DNA from: Devosia sp.
GTDB lineage: Bacteria > Pseudomonadota > Alphaproteobacteria > Rhizobiales > Devosiaceae
Assembly (NCBI GenBank): GCA_028290685.1
Contig: JAQGJI010000170.1
Location: 1-10,112, forward strand
DNA: 10,112 nucleotides
Direction: 5' to 3'
Shown piece by piece: positions 1 to 6,500 of the stretch. Below the pieces are notes generated by a model, which ran no database searches, was not told the origin of the DNA, and was given only the letters and a program-made list of their open reading frames with translations. Within the stretch, counting starts at the first letter, position 1; each line of letters begins with the position of its first letter. The position numbers and the translations under genes are program-made.

Positions 1-1073
1 GAGGACAGCTGAGCGCTGCGGCGGCTGGTTTCGATGAACGGCTTGTATTCGGCCTTGGCCAGATCCAGAAGATTGACCTCGCCGCGCCAGGCGCTCATCA
101 GGTAAGCCATTGAATCGGATGACACACTGCCAAACAAAGTGGCAAAGTCCGCCAGCGCGCGGGAGCGGTCGCCGTCGTGACTGGTGGCATGGATCAGCAC
201 CTTGAGCCCCTCATAGGCCGAACAGCCAAAGGCGCGCAGAATCACAAACAGCGAAGCCCCCGTGACATCGTGCGCGATTTGCCCGCAGCGAACCTCATCA
301 AGCCCGGTGATCTGGGACAGCAGGCGGGTGACCTCGGGGCGGCGATTTTCCGAGAACAGCTTCATCAGCGCTCTGGTCAGTTCGGCATTGGCAACTGTGA
401 GCTGCTCGATGGTCTTCTTGATCGGGGCCCGAGGGGTTTCCCGCTGGGAAAACGCCTGGATGACCTTGAGGCGATCATTGTCCGAAAGGTCGAAAAAGGC
501 TGGCGCCAGAAGGGCCGCGTCGAAGTCCGGGCGCTTGGCCAGGGCCTCGGCGACCATGTGATCCATTTGGGCCGAGCGGGCCAGGGCACTGAGGTATGCG
601 CCGCGCGGTACGATGTGGGTATTGGAGGCCAACACCCTGTAGACCTTGCGCGAATTCATCTGGAACAGCTTGGCCAGCACGACATTGGAAAGGTCGGCGC
701 GGGCAGCAAGGGTGGCGGCCGAAGTGATGTCGTAGCGCCCGATGACATCGAGCATGGTGGCTTCGGACAGCTCGGCGGCACCCTGCAGGAAGGTGTTGAG
801 GTCCTCCCCGATATTGTCCACCACGAGGCGCTCAAGCGTGGGGGAGAGCATTTCTGCGCGGCCCAGGATGGCGGCGCCCTTCGCCTTGGCCTGGGGCCCG
901 GCAATGGGAAACAAACGGCTGGCCAGGGCCTCGAACTGTTCCATTTCGGGAGCCGTCGGCTTGCCGCGCCGGGTATAGGCGTCGCAGGCCGCGATCAGCA
1001 GCGTATTGGTGCGATCAACGCCGCCGCTCTCGATCAGCAATTGAAATGTCTCGTAGGGCTGGAAGCCAAGCAT
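1..1073 (-). CDS. DUF2336-like protein, 3' end cut by window edge
   Basis: This open frame reads continuously from an ATG at 1073 to the left edge, giving about 357 residues without a stop. It begins MLGFQPYETFQLLIESGG and continues as an alanine- and leucine-rich, mostly helical protein with no signal peptide or membrane segment. The length, repeated amphipathic helices and segments such as AKLFQMNSRKVYRVLAS and ADFATLFGSVSSDSMAYLM resemble the alphaproteobacterial DUF2336 family, which has HEAT-like helices and no known biochemical role. The family call is from memory of its style rather than a diagnostic motif. There is no clear Shine-Dalgarno. An in-frame GTG at 1100 is an alternative start. 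A 321-residue open frame on the opposite strand (177-1142) is judged a shadow because its composition is implausible for a protein. The gene diverges from the small protein and lipoprotein genes to its right. The C-terminus is not visible. Confidence 0.68.
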   Translation of the reverse strand, partial: MLGFQPYETFQLLIESGGVDRTNTLLIAACDAYTRRGKPTAPEMEQFEALASRLFPIAGPQAKAKGAAILGRAEMLSPTLERLVVDNIGEDLNTFLQGAAELSEATMLDVIGRYDITSAATLAARADLSNVVLAKLFQMNSRKVYRVLASNTHIVPRGAYLSALARSAQMDHMVAEALAKRPDFDAALLAPAFFDLSDNDRLKVIQAFSQRETPRAPIKKTIEQLTVANAELTRALMKLFSENRRPEVTRLLSQITGLDEVRCGQIAHDVTGASLFVILRAFGCSAYEGLKVLIHATSHDGDRSRALADFATLFGSVSSDSMAYLMSAWRGEVNLLDLAKAEYKPFIETSRRSAQLS

Positions 1074-1102
1074 GGGCGGGACCGTCGGTGGGCAAATCAC
1101 AT

Positions 1103-1115
1103 CACATTCGATGTG
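1103..1115. repeat. Short inverted repeat upstream of the DUF2336-like gene
   Basis: CACAT and ATGTG arms flank TCG. The repeat lies 30 nt upstream of the DUF2336-like ATG, inside the 202-bp divergent gap 1074-1275, so it could be a regulator site. No convincing -35/-10 pair accompanies it, and a 5-bp arm can arise by chance. Nothing else in that gap is clearly structured. Confidence 0.2.
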
Positions 1116-1265
1116 CAATCACTCTTGCCGCCAATTCGTTAGCGGACTGTTAACCTTGACGATCCCTTAATGCCTCACAGCTGCGAGGGGTGTCGCGCTT
1201 TCTGATTTGTATCGCAACAGCAACACGAGACGCTGTCTCCGATGGGACCGGAGCACACAGTATTT

Positions 1266-1270
1266 GGAGG
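1266..1270 (+). promoter_or_regulatory. Strong ribosome binding site (GGAGG) that sets a TTG start
   Basis: GGAGG lies 5 nt before an in-frame TTG at 1276. It is the only strong Shine-Dalgarno upstream of the small open frame ending at 1440. Neither the ATG at 1207 nor the ATG at 1315 has a comparable site, so this decides the start of the small protein. Confidence 0.5.
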
Positions 1271-1275
1271 CCGGC

Positions 1276-1440
1276 TTGGGAAAGCTCGTCAAATTCGATC
1301 AACGCCGAAAACCCATGGCTGCTGCGGCCAAGCCGCCCGGCAGCGCACAGATTATAATGTTCACCGGGGTGCGCTATGAACGCAGCACCGCCCCGGCAAC
1401 GACCCTTGATCCGTCACGCCCCAAGCGCAAGCGTGGCTGA
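1276..1440 (+). CDS. Small basic conserved-looking protein (about 54 residues)
   Basis: With the TTG at 1276 as start, the product is 54 residues. It begins MGKLVKFDQRR, has a core QIIMFTGVRYER at about residues 28-39, and ends in a very basic tail, RPKRKRG. The GGAGG at 1266-1270 supports this start. An ATG at 1315 would give 41 residues. From memory, short Rhizobiales proteins share the FTGVRYER-like core, a hydrophobic N-terminal strand and a basic tail, but I cannot verify this and know no function for them. Its TGA overlaps a GTG (1433) that begins the following lipoprotein frame by 8 nt, which suggests translational coupling. The basic tail could bind nucleic acid or acidic surfaces, but that is only inference. 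The main doubt is its 65-nt overlap with the lipoprotein frame if the latter starts at the ATG at 1376. Confidence 0.55.
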   Translation: MGKLVKFDQRRKPMAAAAKPPGSAQIIMFTGVRYERSTAPATTLDPSRPKRKRG

Positions 1441-2257
1441 TCGACCGCCCCATTTTTTGCGGCTGGCGTCGATCGGCGCGCTGGCCCTGCTTGCCGTCGG
1501 CTGCGTTGCGCGCCCGGTGGGCGATCTCGGCCGCGCCGCGCCCAGCTTTACCCATGATACAGCCATGCCGGTGGCGGGGGATTATTTTGCCCGCCAGCGC
1601 GATGAGGCTGTTTCCAGTTTCAACCGAACCGATGGGGAAGAGGAGATGCACAACCGCATCTGGCGCTTCCTTGTTGCCCCCCATGCCAAGGACTGGATGT
1701 TTGATTCCTCGGTGGAGCTGCAGCGCACCCGCATCGTGGCAGCGCGCGACACCGGGTTCACCATCGAGCGCTACTACAACTGGCTGCGCCAAACACCCTA
1801 TCAGTCGTCTCGCACGCGCTACGCAACAGTGGGTGCGCATGTGCAGTCCGATATCGATACCTTGCCCACCACCTTCGCGGCGATCTGCCGGGTGATCGAA
1901 ATCGATCGCCAGCGGGCGCTCGCCCTGTCCGGGCTGCGACAGGGCCTTGCGCCAGACGTCGCCGGTGACGTCGCGGCCCGGAAAGCGGAAAACACGGCGT
2001 CGATCTCCTGGTTCGTACGGGCGCTCAACTACCGCTTCGACAGCTACGATTTCGCGCTGGACAATCTTCTGGTTGAAACGCCGCACGAGCAATCGCTCGC
2101 CGTCGATGAAAGCTTGCGCCGCCTGTCCGGCTTTGTCGCACGAGCCAGCCACGGCGATTTCTGCGACGGGGCAAGCAACCGCGGCGGCGCGGCTCGCTTG
2201 ACGATACCGTCGCGCTACCACCGTAACGGCGACACCGAAATCGTGCTGCCCAAATAG
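1433..2257 (+). CDS. Putative lipoprotein of unknown function
   Basis: Translated from the GTG at 1433, the protein is 274 residues. It has a type II signal peptide: arginines at positions 4 and 10, a hydrophobic run (LASIGALALLAVG), then Cys24 as the likely lipidated residue. The lipobox AVGC is slightly non-standard at -3 (Ala for Leu). The predicted mature part is about 251 residues, soluble, with two further cysteines (near ICRVIEID and DFCDG) that might pair in the periplasm. I recognise no domain. An ATG at 1376, preceded by GGGGT with 5-nt spacing, would add 19 residues and push Cys to position 43, an unusually long n-region, so the GTG is preferred. The GTG overlaps the stop of the upstream small protein (GTGGCTGA). 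The long opposite-strand frame (1361-2335) is a shadow. The next gene is convergent. Confidence 0.82.
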   Translation: MADRPPHFLRLASIGALALLAVGCVARPVGDLGRAAPSFTHDTAMPVAGDYFARQRDEAVSSFNRTDGEEEMHNRIWRFLVAPHAKDWMFDSSVELQRTRIVAARDTGFTIERYYNWLRQTPYQSSRTRYATVGAHVQSDIDTLPTTFAAICRVIEIDRQRALALSGLRQGLAPDVAGDVAARKAENTASISWFVRALNYRFDSYDFALDNLLVETPHEQSLAVDESLRRLSGFVARASHGDFCDGASNRGGAARLTIPSRYHRNGDTEIVLPK

Positions 2258-2264
2258 GGTGCCC

Positions 2265-2285
2265 GAAACCCCCGGTTGGGGCTTC
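2265..2285. terminator. Hairpin between convergent genes, possible bidirectional terminator
   Basis: GAA-CCCC pairs with GGGG-TTC around the 5-nt loop CGGTT, with one A/C mismatch. It begins 8 nt after the lipoprotein stop and sits in the 81-bp gap to the convergent DUF1254-like gene. There is no clear T-tract on either strand, so intrinsic termination is only suggested by position and structure. Confidence 0.35.
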
Positions 2286-2338
2286 CGCCCGGGTGCCCAC
2301 CGCGCCGGGCTGGCACAGCTCTGGTCATCAGGCACCGC

Positions 2339-2884
2339 TCAGGGGCGAGGCCCGCATTGGGTCTGCGCCAGAACGTCCGCGAAGCGCTGGCGCATGGCTT
2401 CGTGCGGCGGGGCGAGGCGGACCAGGACGGCAATCTTGTCCGATGCAGCTTCAACCACCAGCACGCCTTCGGCGACATCCAGTTGCTGCTGCGCCAGAAG
2501 CCGGGTCTGGGCGGCGTTGAAGATGCCGATTTCGAGCACCTGGCCAATGCCGTCGCGATTGGTGGTGGAGTAGGTCACGACACCAGCCTCATTGTAGAGC
2601 GCCACGGACCAGAAGGCGTTGGGCAGCAGGCCGCTGACATAGCCGGGGCCTTCGGCCAGATCGAGCTGGCACAGGCCATAGACAATGGCGGGATCAAGTC
2701 CGAGCGGGTTCGGTTCGCCCGCAACGACCGGCGGCAGCAGCAACATCCGGTTGTCGGCTTCAAATGCCTCGATCCGGGTCCAGAGGTTTTCCTCCGCAAG
2801 GCTGGGCAAAGTGAGAATGACGATGATGTGGATAATGCCGCCAAGCACCACACCGCCCACGAGCCAGAGCAGGAATCGTATCAT
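2339..2884 (-). CDS. DUF1254-like membrane-anchored protein
   Basis: The protein has 181 residues. It begins MIRFLLWLVGG with one N-terminal hydrophobic segment (about residues 2-26, through HIIVILTLP) that probably anchors it in the inner membrane, leaving the rest periplasmic. The body contains GLDPAIVYGLCQLDL and NAFWSVALYNEAG, resembling the short Rhizobiales form of the DUF1254 family, which is typically encoded next to a DUF1214 protein. No reaction is established for these short forms. The ATG at 2884 is chosen because GGGGGGA lies 6 nt before it. A TTG at 2890 would be only 1 nt from that site. The ATG overlaps the TGA of the upstream DUF1214-like gene (ATGA), so the two are almost certainly co-translated. 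The gene ends convergently with the lipoprotein gene. Confidence 0.85.
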   Translation of the reverse strand: MIRFLLWLVGGVVLGGIIHIIVILTLPSLAEENLWTRIEAFEADNRMLLLPPVVAGEPNPLGLDPAIVYGLCQLDLAEGPGYVSGLLPNAFWSVALYNEAGVVTYSTTNRDGIGQVLEIGIFNAAQTRLLAQQQLDVAEGVLVVEAASDKIAVLVRLAPPHEAMRQRFADVLAQTQCGPRP

Positions 2885-3453
2885 GCGCAATCCCCCCGAA
2901 CGATCGAGGGCATGGATTCATCGCTCGAAAAACCGGAAAACACGGCCGTGTCATAAAGGGTGAGCTTGAGCGTGAACTCTCCTGTGCCCATCAGTTCGAG
3001 CCAGTTCTGCGGCATGAGCCGGGTGCCGGCATAAACGATGATCGAGCCATCATTGGCACGCGCGATATCGCCCGAGCGAATGACCAGGGGCTGCCCGGGG
3101 GCCGCAAGGTTGCGCCCCTCGGCGTCGACGGCGACCAGGGTCCAGAACGTGGCGAGCGGAGTTCGGCCCTCGATGCGATAGGTGCAGGCAAGCGTCAGGG
3201 GGTCGCCATTGTTGTCGGTCGTCGCAGTGAACTGCAGGCCTTCGGACTGGCCGATCTGCAGCGCCGCCTCCCGTGCCAGATGGCCCATGGTGTAGGGATT
3301 TGGCCGGTTGGAGCCGACATCGGGCCAGGCTGTCCACGGGCCGACGCGGGCCACCCCGAACAGGCGCCCGTCGGTCAGGGCATAATAGCTCAGCCCGAAC
3401 CCGACGCCGAGCGCCACGGCAATCATCAGCAGAAGATATAAAACAAATCGCAC
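2881..3453 (-). CDS. DUF1214-like membrane-anchored protein
   Basis: The protein has 190 residues. It has an N-terminal hydrophobic segment (about residues 3-25, FVLYLLLMIAVALGVGFGL) and a soluble, probably periplasmic domain. Features of the DUF1214 family are RVGPWTAWPDVGS near residue 36, NPYTMGHLAREAAL near residue 52, the TYRIEGRTPLATFWTL strand region and MPQNWLELM towards the C-terminus. The enzymatic role is unknown. Elsewhere DUF1214 and DUF1254 domains occur fused, which fits these two adjacent genes acting as one complex; that is inference. The start is a GTG at 3453 with no good Shine-Dalgarno. An ATG at 3426 would cut into the membrane segment. It overlaps the DUF1254-like gene by 4 nt. 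Confidence 0.85.
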   Translation of the reverse strand: MRFVLYLLLMIAVALGVGFGLSYYALTDGRLFGVARVGPWTAWPDVGSNRPNPYTMGHLAREAALQIGQSEGLQFTATTDNNGDPLTLACTYRIEGRTPLATFWTLVAVDAEGRNLAAPGQPLVIRSGDIARANDGSIIVYAGTRLMPQNWLELMGTGEFTLKLTLYDTAVFSGFSSDESMPSIVRGDCA

Positions 3454-3514
3454 GGATCAGCGGCTCGGGAATGCTGGGTTCGGCATAGGCAGGCTGACCT
3501 GACGCGGGAAGTGG

Positions 3515-3532
3515 CTAAGCTTAGGCTATAGC
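3515..3532. repeat. Two tandem palindromes upstream of the DUF1214/DUF1254 operon
   Basis: CTAAGCTTAG (3515-3524, perfect 10-bp palindrome) is followed directly by GCTATAGC (3525-3532, perfect 8-bp palindrome). They lie in the 113-bp gap between the antitoxin stop and the DUF1214-like start, about 60-80 nt upstream of that GTG. They may be an operator, or a remnant with no function. I found no matching -35/-10 pair, and the rest of the gap shows nothing clear. Confidence 0.3.
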
Positions 3533-3566
3533 AAGGGGGCGCGGCTGGCGGAAGGGTGGAGTAGCC

Positions 3567-3908
3567 TTATACCAAATCATCAATGCTGAGCTTGAGCGCG
3601 TCTGCCAATTTGCGGATCGTTCCAATAGAGCCAGACTTACGACCCGCTTCAATATCGGCGATCTGGACCCGATTGACGCCGGAGGCAGAAGCAAGGGCTG
3701 ATTGCGTCAAGCCGCGATATTCACGGTAAACGCGCAGCGGGCTTTCGCCGTCTATCATGCGATCGACCAGTTCGGACGGAATGAGCTCTTCTTTTCCTTC
3801 GGTCAAAGCAGCCTTGACCCGACCGTAAGCAGCGATATCGGCCAAATCCTCAGCAGCCTCAAGCAGGCGCTCGTACTCAGCGCGAGCAATGGTGATCATC
3901 TCATTCAT
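3567..3908 (-). CDS. Xre/HTH-family antitoxin of a type II toxin-antitoxin pair
   Basis: The protein has 113 residues. The N-terminal half (about residues 1-45, MITIARAEYERLLEAAEDL) resembles the toxin-binding, Phd-like region of these antitoxins. The C-terminal half is an Xre-type helix-turn-helix (about residues 58-113): YREYRGLTQSALASASG, then VNRVQIADIEAGRKSGSI, then a helix ending IDDLV. It should bind the toxin and repress the operon promoter. The start at 3908 has GGAAGG 6 nt upstream. The gap from the toxin stop is 11 nt, with the toxin gene first, as in HigBA-type operons. The helix-turn-helix would plausibly recognise the palindrome at 4178-4194. It is intact, with no frameshift. 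Confidence 0.92.
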   Translation of the reverse strand: MNEMITIARAEYERLLEAAEDLADIAAYGRVKAALTEGKEELIPSELVDRMIDGESPLRVYREYRGLTQSALASASGVNRVQIADIEAGRKSGSIGTIRKLADALKLSIDDLV

Positions 3909-3919
3909 GGGCGACCTTC

Positions 3920-4168
3920 CTACTCGTAAATCCCACCTCTGGGCCCTATCGCTTGGACCTCCAGAACCACGCCGTCTTCCATGATGATGCGCCAGTTACC
4001 AACTCGAAGCCGAATGGCGCCTGAACCCTGCAATGTCTTAATGTTGTTCGCTTGTGATGCTGGATCAATTGCGTATTCGATAATCTTTTTTCGAATGCGT
4101 ATTGCGGTGTTTGACGGCATTTTGACAAGTGCACGCGCTGCGCCCTTGGTGTAAATGATCTGCTTCAC
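3920..4168 (-). CDS. RelE/ParE-family toxin
   Basis: The protein has 82 residues. It opens MKQIIYTKGAARALVKMP and carries the helical region IRIRKKIIEYAIDPASQANN. It ends with the family's strand signature IRLRVGNWRIIMEDGVVLEV and a GPRGGIYE tail. These match the RelE/ParE superfamily of short toxins, whose members either cleave mRNA on the ribosome or poison gyrase. The sequence does not show which. Length is normal (80-90). The start is a GTG at 4168; no other start exists before the in-frame stop upstream. There is no Shine-Dalgarno, and the promoter at 4176-4204 would start transcription about 1-2 nt before the GTG, so the message is probably leaderless. The antitoxin follows after 11 nt. 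The gene lies behind the penicillin-binding protein gene on the same strand but appears independently transcribed. Confidence 0.9.
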   Translation of the reverse strand: MKQIIYTKGAARALVKMPSNTAIRIRKKIIEYAIDPASQANNIKTLQGSGAIRLRVGNWRIIMEDGVVLEVQAIGPRGGIYE

Positions 4169-4175
4169 AACACCA

Positions 4176-4204
4176 AGTGTAGCTGCAGGCTACAATGCCG
4201 TCAA
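4176..4204 (-). promoter_or_regulatory. Promoter of the toxin-antitoxin operon
   Basis: On the minus strand, TTGACG (4204-4199) as -35 is followed by a 17-nt spacer and TACACT (4181-4176) as -10. Five of six -35 bases match the sigma-70 consensus; the -10 keeps the TA start and final T. The expected transcription start is near 4169-4170, immediately before the toxin GTG at 4168. The -35 lies only 4 nt past the stop of the upstream penicillin-binding protein gene. Confidence 0.6.
4178..4194. promoter_or_regulatory. Operator-like palindrome overlapping the toxin-antitoxin promoter
   Basis: TGTAGC and GCTACA arms (perfect, 6 bp each) flank TGCAG. The palindrome fills most of the spacer and overlaps the -10 box, the usual place for autoregulation by a type II antitoxin. 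A further GCTACA copy lies at 4207-4212, 18 nt from the matching arm, and could be an extra half-site. It overlaps the stop codon of the upstream gene. Operator function is inferred from position. Confidence 0.5.
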
Positions 4205-4207
4205 GAG

Positions 4208-6367
4208 CTACAGCCCTTCCATCGCCACGGGAACGCTCGCCCGGGCCTCGGTGGTGATGCCGCCGGCAGCCAGGGTCTGGTTGATCAGATCGGCCAGATC
4301 GACCAGCTTGCGGGCGGCCTGCGGAGTGAGGCTGGGAGGGCGCTGGATGATTTCTTCGGGCAGCACGGTAGCATCGTCTTCGGCGATCACCACGGGCTCG
4401 GGCACGAAATCCACGCCGAACACCGGCAGGATATCGGTATTGGTGTGGGCATAGGCCATGAACTTCTGCCAGGCCATTGCGGGCAGGGTGCCCCCGGTCA
4501 GGTCATTGGTTGGATGATAATCGTCGTTGCCGAACCAGACGGCGGCGACGAAATTGCCGGTGAAGCCGCAGAACCAGGCATCGCGATAGGACGAGGTGGT
4601 GCCTGATTTACCCACGGCCGGAACGCCGGGAACCTCCGCCCTGCGCCCGGTACCACCCGTGACGACGCCGCGCAGCATGGAGTTCATGTTGGCCACCGTG
4701 GTTTCGCTCAGGATGCGTTCGCGCGGCGCCTCGGAATCGGCTTCAAATACCAGGTCGCCGGTCAGGGTGGTCATGCGGGTGATGCCGTAAGCGGGTGTCT
4801 TGAGCCCCCGATTGGCCAAGACCGCGTAGGAGGAGGTCATGTCAAGAACCGAGACGGAGGCAACGCCCAGCGCCAGTGAACGGGTGACCGGATAATCGGC
4901 GGTCAGGCCCATGCGATGGCTGAGCGCCGCGATGGTGTCGCGGCCGGTCTTGATCGACAGGGTCACCGGCACAGTGTTGAGCGACTGGGCGAAGGCGCTG
5001 GCCAGCGACACCGACCCTTTGTAGGAGCGGCCATAGTTCTGGGGGCACCAATCGCCGATACACACCGGACGGTCGGTGATGGCATCGGCCGGGGTCAGCC
5101 CCAATTGCTCGAAGGCCTCGGCGTAAACAAAGATCTTGTAGGCCGAACCGGGCTGGCGGGTGGTGACGATGGCGCGGTTGAACTGCGATTTGGCATAGTC
5201 GGTGCCGCCCACCATGGCGCGGATCGCCCCCTGCGTGTCGGTAACCACCATGGCGGCCTGCTCGACGTCATACTGCTCGCTGTTTTCCCGCACGGTCGAG
5301 ACGATGGCCTCTTCGGCGTACTTTTGCAGCGTGGTGTCAATCGTGGTGCGAACCACGAAATTATTGGCGGTCTGCTGGGTGGTCTCGATCAGCTTCTTGG
5401 CTTCCAGGAAGGCCCAGTCCAGGAAGTAGTTGGGAGAATTCTGGTCCTCGACGCGCGAGATTGCCGAGGCCGGATGGCGCCGCGCGGCGGTCACCTGGCC
5501 CTCGGTCATGAAGCCGGCGGCCACCAGATTGGATAGCACCAGATTGGCGCGCCCACGCGCGGCGGCCAGATCCACGTGCGGTGCATAATTGGTCGGGGCC
5601 TTGAACAGCCCGGCCATCATGGCCGCTTCGGCAAGGGAAATATCCTGCACCCGCTTGCCGAAATAGTAATCGGCCGCAGCGACCACGCCGTGATTGCCGC
5701 CGCCCATATAGGCGCGGTCGAAATACAGCTTGAGGATTTCGTCCTTGGTGTAGTTCCACTCCAGCCAGACCGCGAGAAAGGCTTCGTTGATCTTGCGCTC
5801 GAGATTGCGCTCGGGACTGAGAAACAGGTTCTTGGCCAGTTGCTGGGTGATGGACGAGCCGCCTTGCACACCACCATCGCCCGATGCGTTGTTGGCAAGG
5901 GCGCGCAGGGTGCCGACCACATCGATGCCGAAATGCTCGTAAAAACGCCGGTCCTCGGTCGCGAGCGTTGCTTTGATGAGGTAGTCGGGCATGTCGTTGA
6001 GCGGCACGGAATCGTCCGAGCGGATGCCGCGGCGCCCGATCTCGGTACCGAACCGGTCCAGAAACAGGATGGAGTAGTTTTCCGCCTTGTTGAACTCGCC
6101 GGACGCCGTGGCGTTGAAGGCGGGCAAGGCAAGCGCCACCATCAGCACGCAGCCGATCGACAGAAACGAGAAGCCGTCACTCAGGATTTCCACGAAGAAG
6201 CGCTTGATGCCGGTAACGTGGAAAACCGACATGGCATCCTGCCACCGGGTCCAGGCGCGGCCCATCGACTGGCCGAATTCGTACATCGAGGAGTCCAGCC
6301 ACGCATCGGCCTGCAGCATACCAGAGGATTTTTTGCGCTTCTGCTTGGTGTAGAATGGATCTTGCAC
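4208..6367 (-). CDS. Class A penicillin-binding protein (PBP1A family), bifunctional glycosyltransferase/transpeptidase
   Basis: This envelope enzyme polymerises lipid II into glycan strands and cross-links them at the inner-membrane/periplasm face. From the GTG at 6367 it is 719 residues: a basic cytoplasmic N-terminus (QDPFYTKQKRKK), a membrane segment at about residues 64-83, then the GT51 domain. That domain carries TEDRRFYEHFGID (catalytic Glu about 138), GGSSITQQLAKNLFL, the ERKINEAFLAVWLEW region and YMGGGNHGVVAAADYYFGK. The transpeptidase has all three motifs: SAYK (Ser about 408), SLN (about 462-464) and KSGTT (Lys about 587). Both activities look intact. The longer ATG start (6448, 746 residues) is possible, but QDPFY right after the GTG resembles starts of Rhizobiales homologues, and the extra 27 residues look like untranslated leader. 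The toxin-antitoxin promoter begins just behind its stop. It diverges from the ycgN-like gene. Confidence 0.95.
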   Translation of the reverse strand: MQDPFYTKQKRKKSSGMLQADAWLDSSMYEFGQSMGRAWTRWQDAMSVFHVTGIKRFFVEILSDGFSFLSIGCVLMVALALPAFNATASGEFNKAENYSILFLDRFGTEIGRRGIRSDDSVPLNDMPDYLIKATLATEDRRFYEHFGIDVVGTLRALANNASGDGGVQGGSSITQQLAKNLFLSPERNLERKINEAFLAVWLEWNYTKDEILKLYFDRAYMGGGNHGVVAAADYYFGKRVQDISLAEAAMMAGLFKAPTNYAPHVDLAAARGRANLVLSNLVAAGFMTEGQVTAARRHPASAISRVEDQNSPNYFLDWAFLEAKKLIETTQQTANNFVVRTTIDTTLQKYAEEAIVSTVRENSEQYDVEQAAMVVTDTQGAIRAMVGGTDYAKSQFNRAIVTTRQPGSAYKIFVYAEAFEQLGLTPADAITDRPVCIGDWCPQNYGRSYKGSVSLASAFAQSLNTVPVTLSIKTGRDTIAALSHRMGLTADYPVTRSLALGVASVSVLDMTSSYAVLANRGLKTPAYGITRMTTLTGDLVFEADSEAPRERILSETTVANMNSMLRGVVTGGTGRRAEVPGVPAVGKSGTTSSYRDAWFCGFTGNFVAAVWFGNDDYHPTNDLTGGTLPAMAWQKFMAYAHTNTDILPVFGVDFVPEPVVIAEDDATVLPEEIIQRPPSLTPQAARKLVDLADLINQTLAAGGITTEARASVPVAMEGL

Positions 6368-6433
6368 AGAATTGTCCCGGTGATGCTTCACGCAGTTTTG
6401 TGCTCTTGGTCGCGCCAAGGCAAGCCAATCGCT

Positions 6434-6462
6434 GGAATATGATTGCATCGGGCGCCCAGCAA
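6434..6462 (-). promoter_or_regulatory. Possible promoter of the penicillin-binding protein gene
   Basis: On the minus strand, TTGCTG (6462-6457) is followed after 17 nt by TATTCC (6439-6434). Transcription from here would begin near 6427, downstream of the ATG at 6448, which supports the GTG at 6367 as the real start. The -10 match is only half, so this is tentative. The remaining divergent sequence up to 6500 shows no clearer promoter for the plus-strand gene. Confidence 0.3.
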
Positions 6463-6500
6463 GGGCAAACCCGCAACACAGTTACACATGCTGAGTAGAC

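Noticed and set aside
177..1142. 321-residue plus-strand open frame
   Set aside because: It is opposite the DUF2336-like frame, is glycine/arginine/histidine-rich and has no recognisable domain. High GC explains long antisense frames.
1156..1161. TTGACG resembling a -35 box in the divergent gap
   Set aside because: The sequence 17 nt downstream (CTGCGA region) is not a believable -10.
1353..1358. Perfect TATAAT resembling a -10 box
   Set aside because: No acceptable -35 at 16-18 nt upstream, and it lies inside the small-protein coding frame (codons for QIIMF).
1361..2335. 324-residue minus-strand open frame
   Set aside because: It is antisense to the lipoprotein, which has a clear signal peptide; the antisense product shows no plausible protein pattern.
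2276..2956. 226-residue plus-strand open frame
   Set aside because: It is antisense to the DUF1254-like gene and part of the DUF1214-like gene, with no supporting motif.
5576..6442. 288-residue plus-strand open frame
   Set aside because: It lies antisense to the glycosyltransferase domain of the penicillin-binding protein, whose motifs are unmistakable.
6448..6448. ATG at 6448 as start of the penicillin-binding protein
   Set aside because: The extra 27 residues do not resemble the basic cytoplasmic N-terminus of the family, and a candidate promoter would begin the transcript downstream of it. Not fully excluded.
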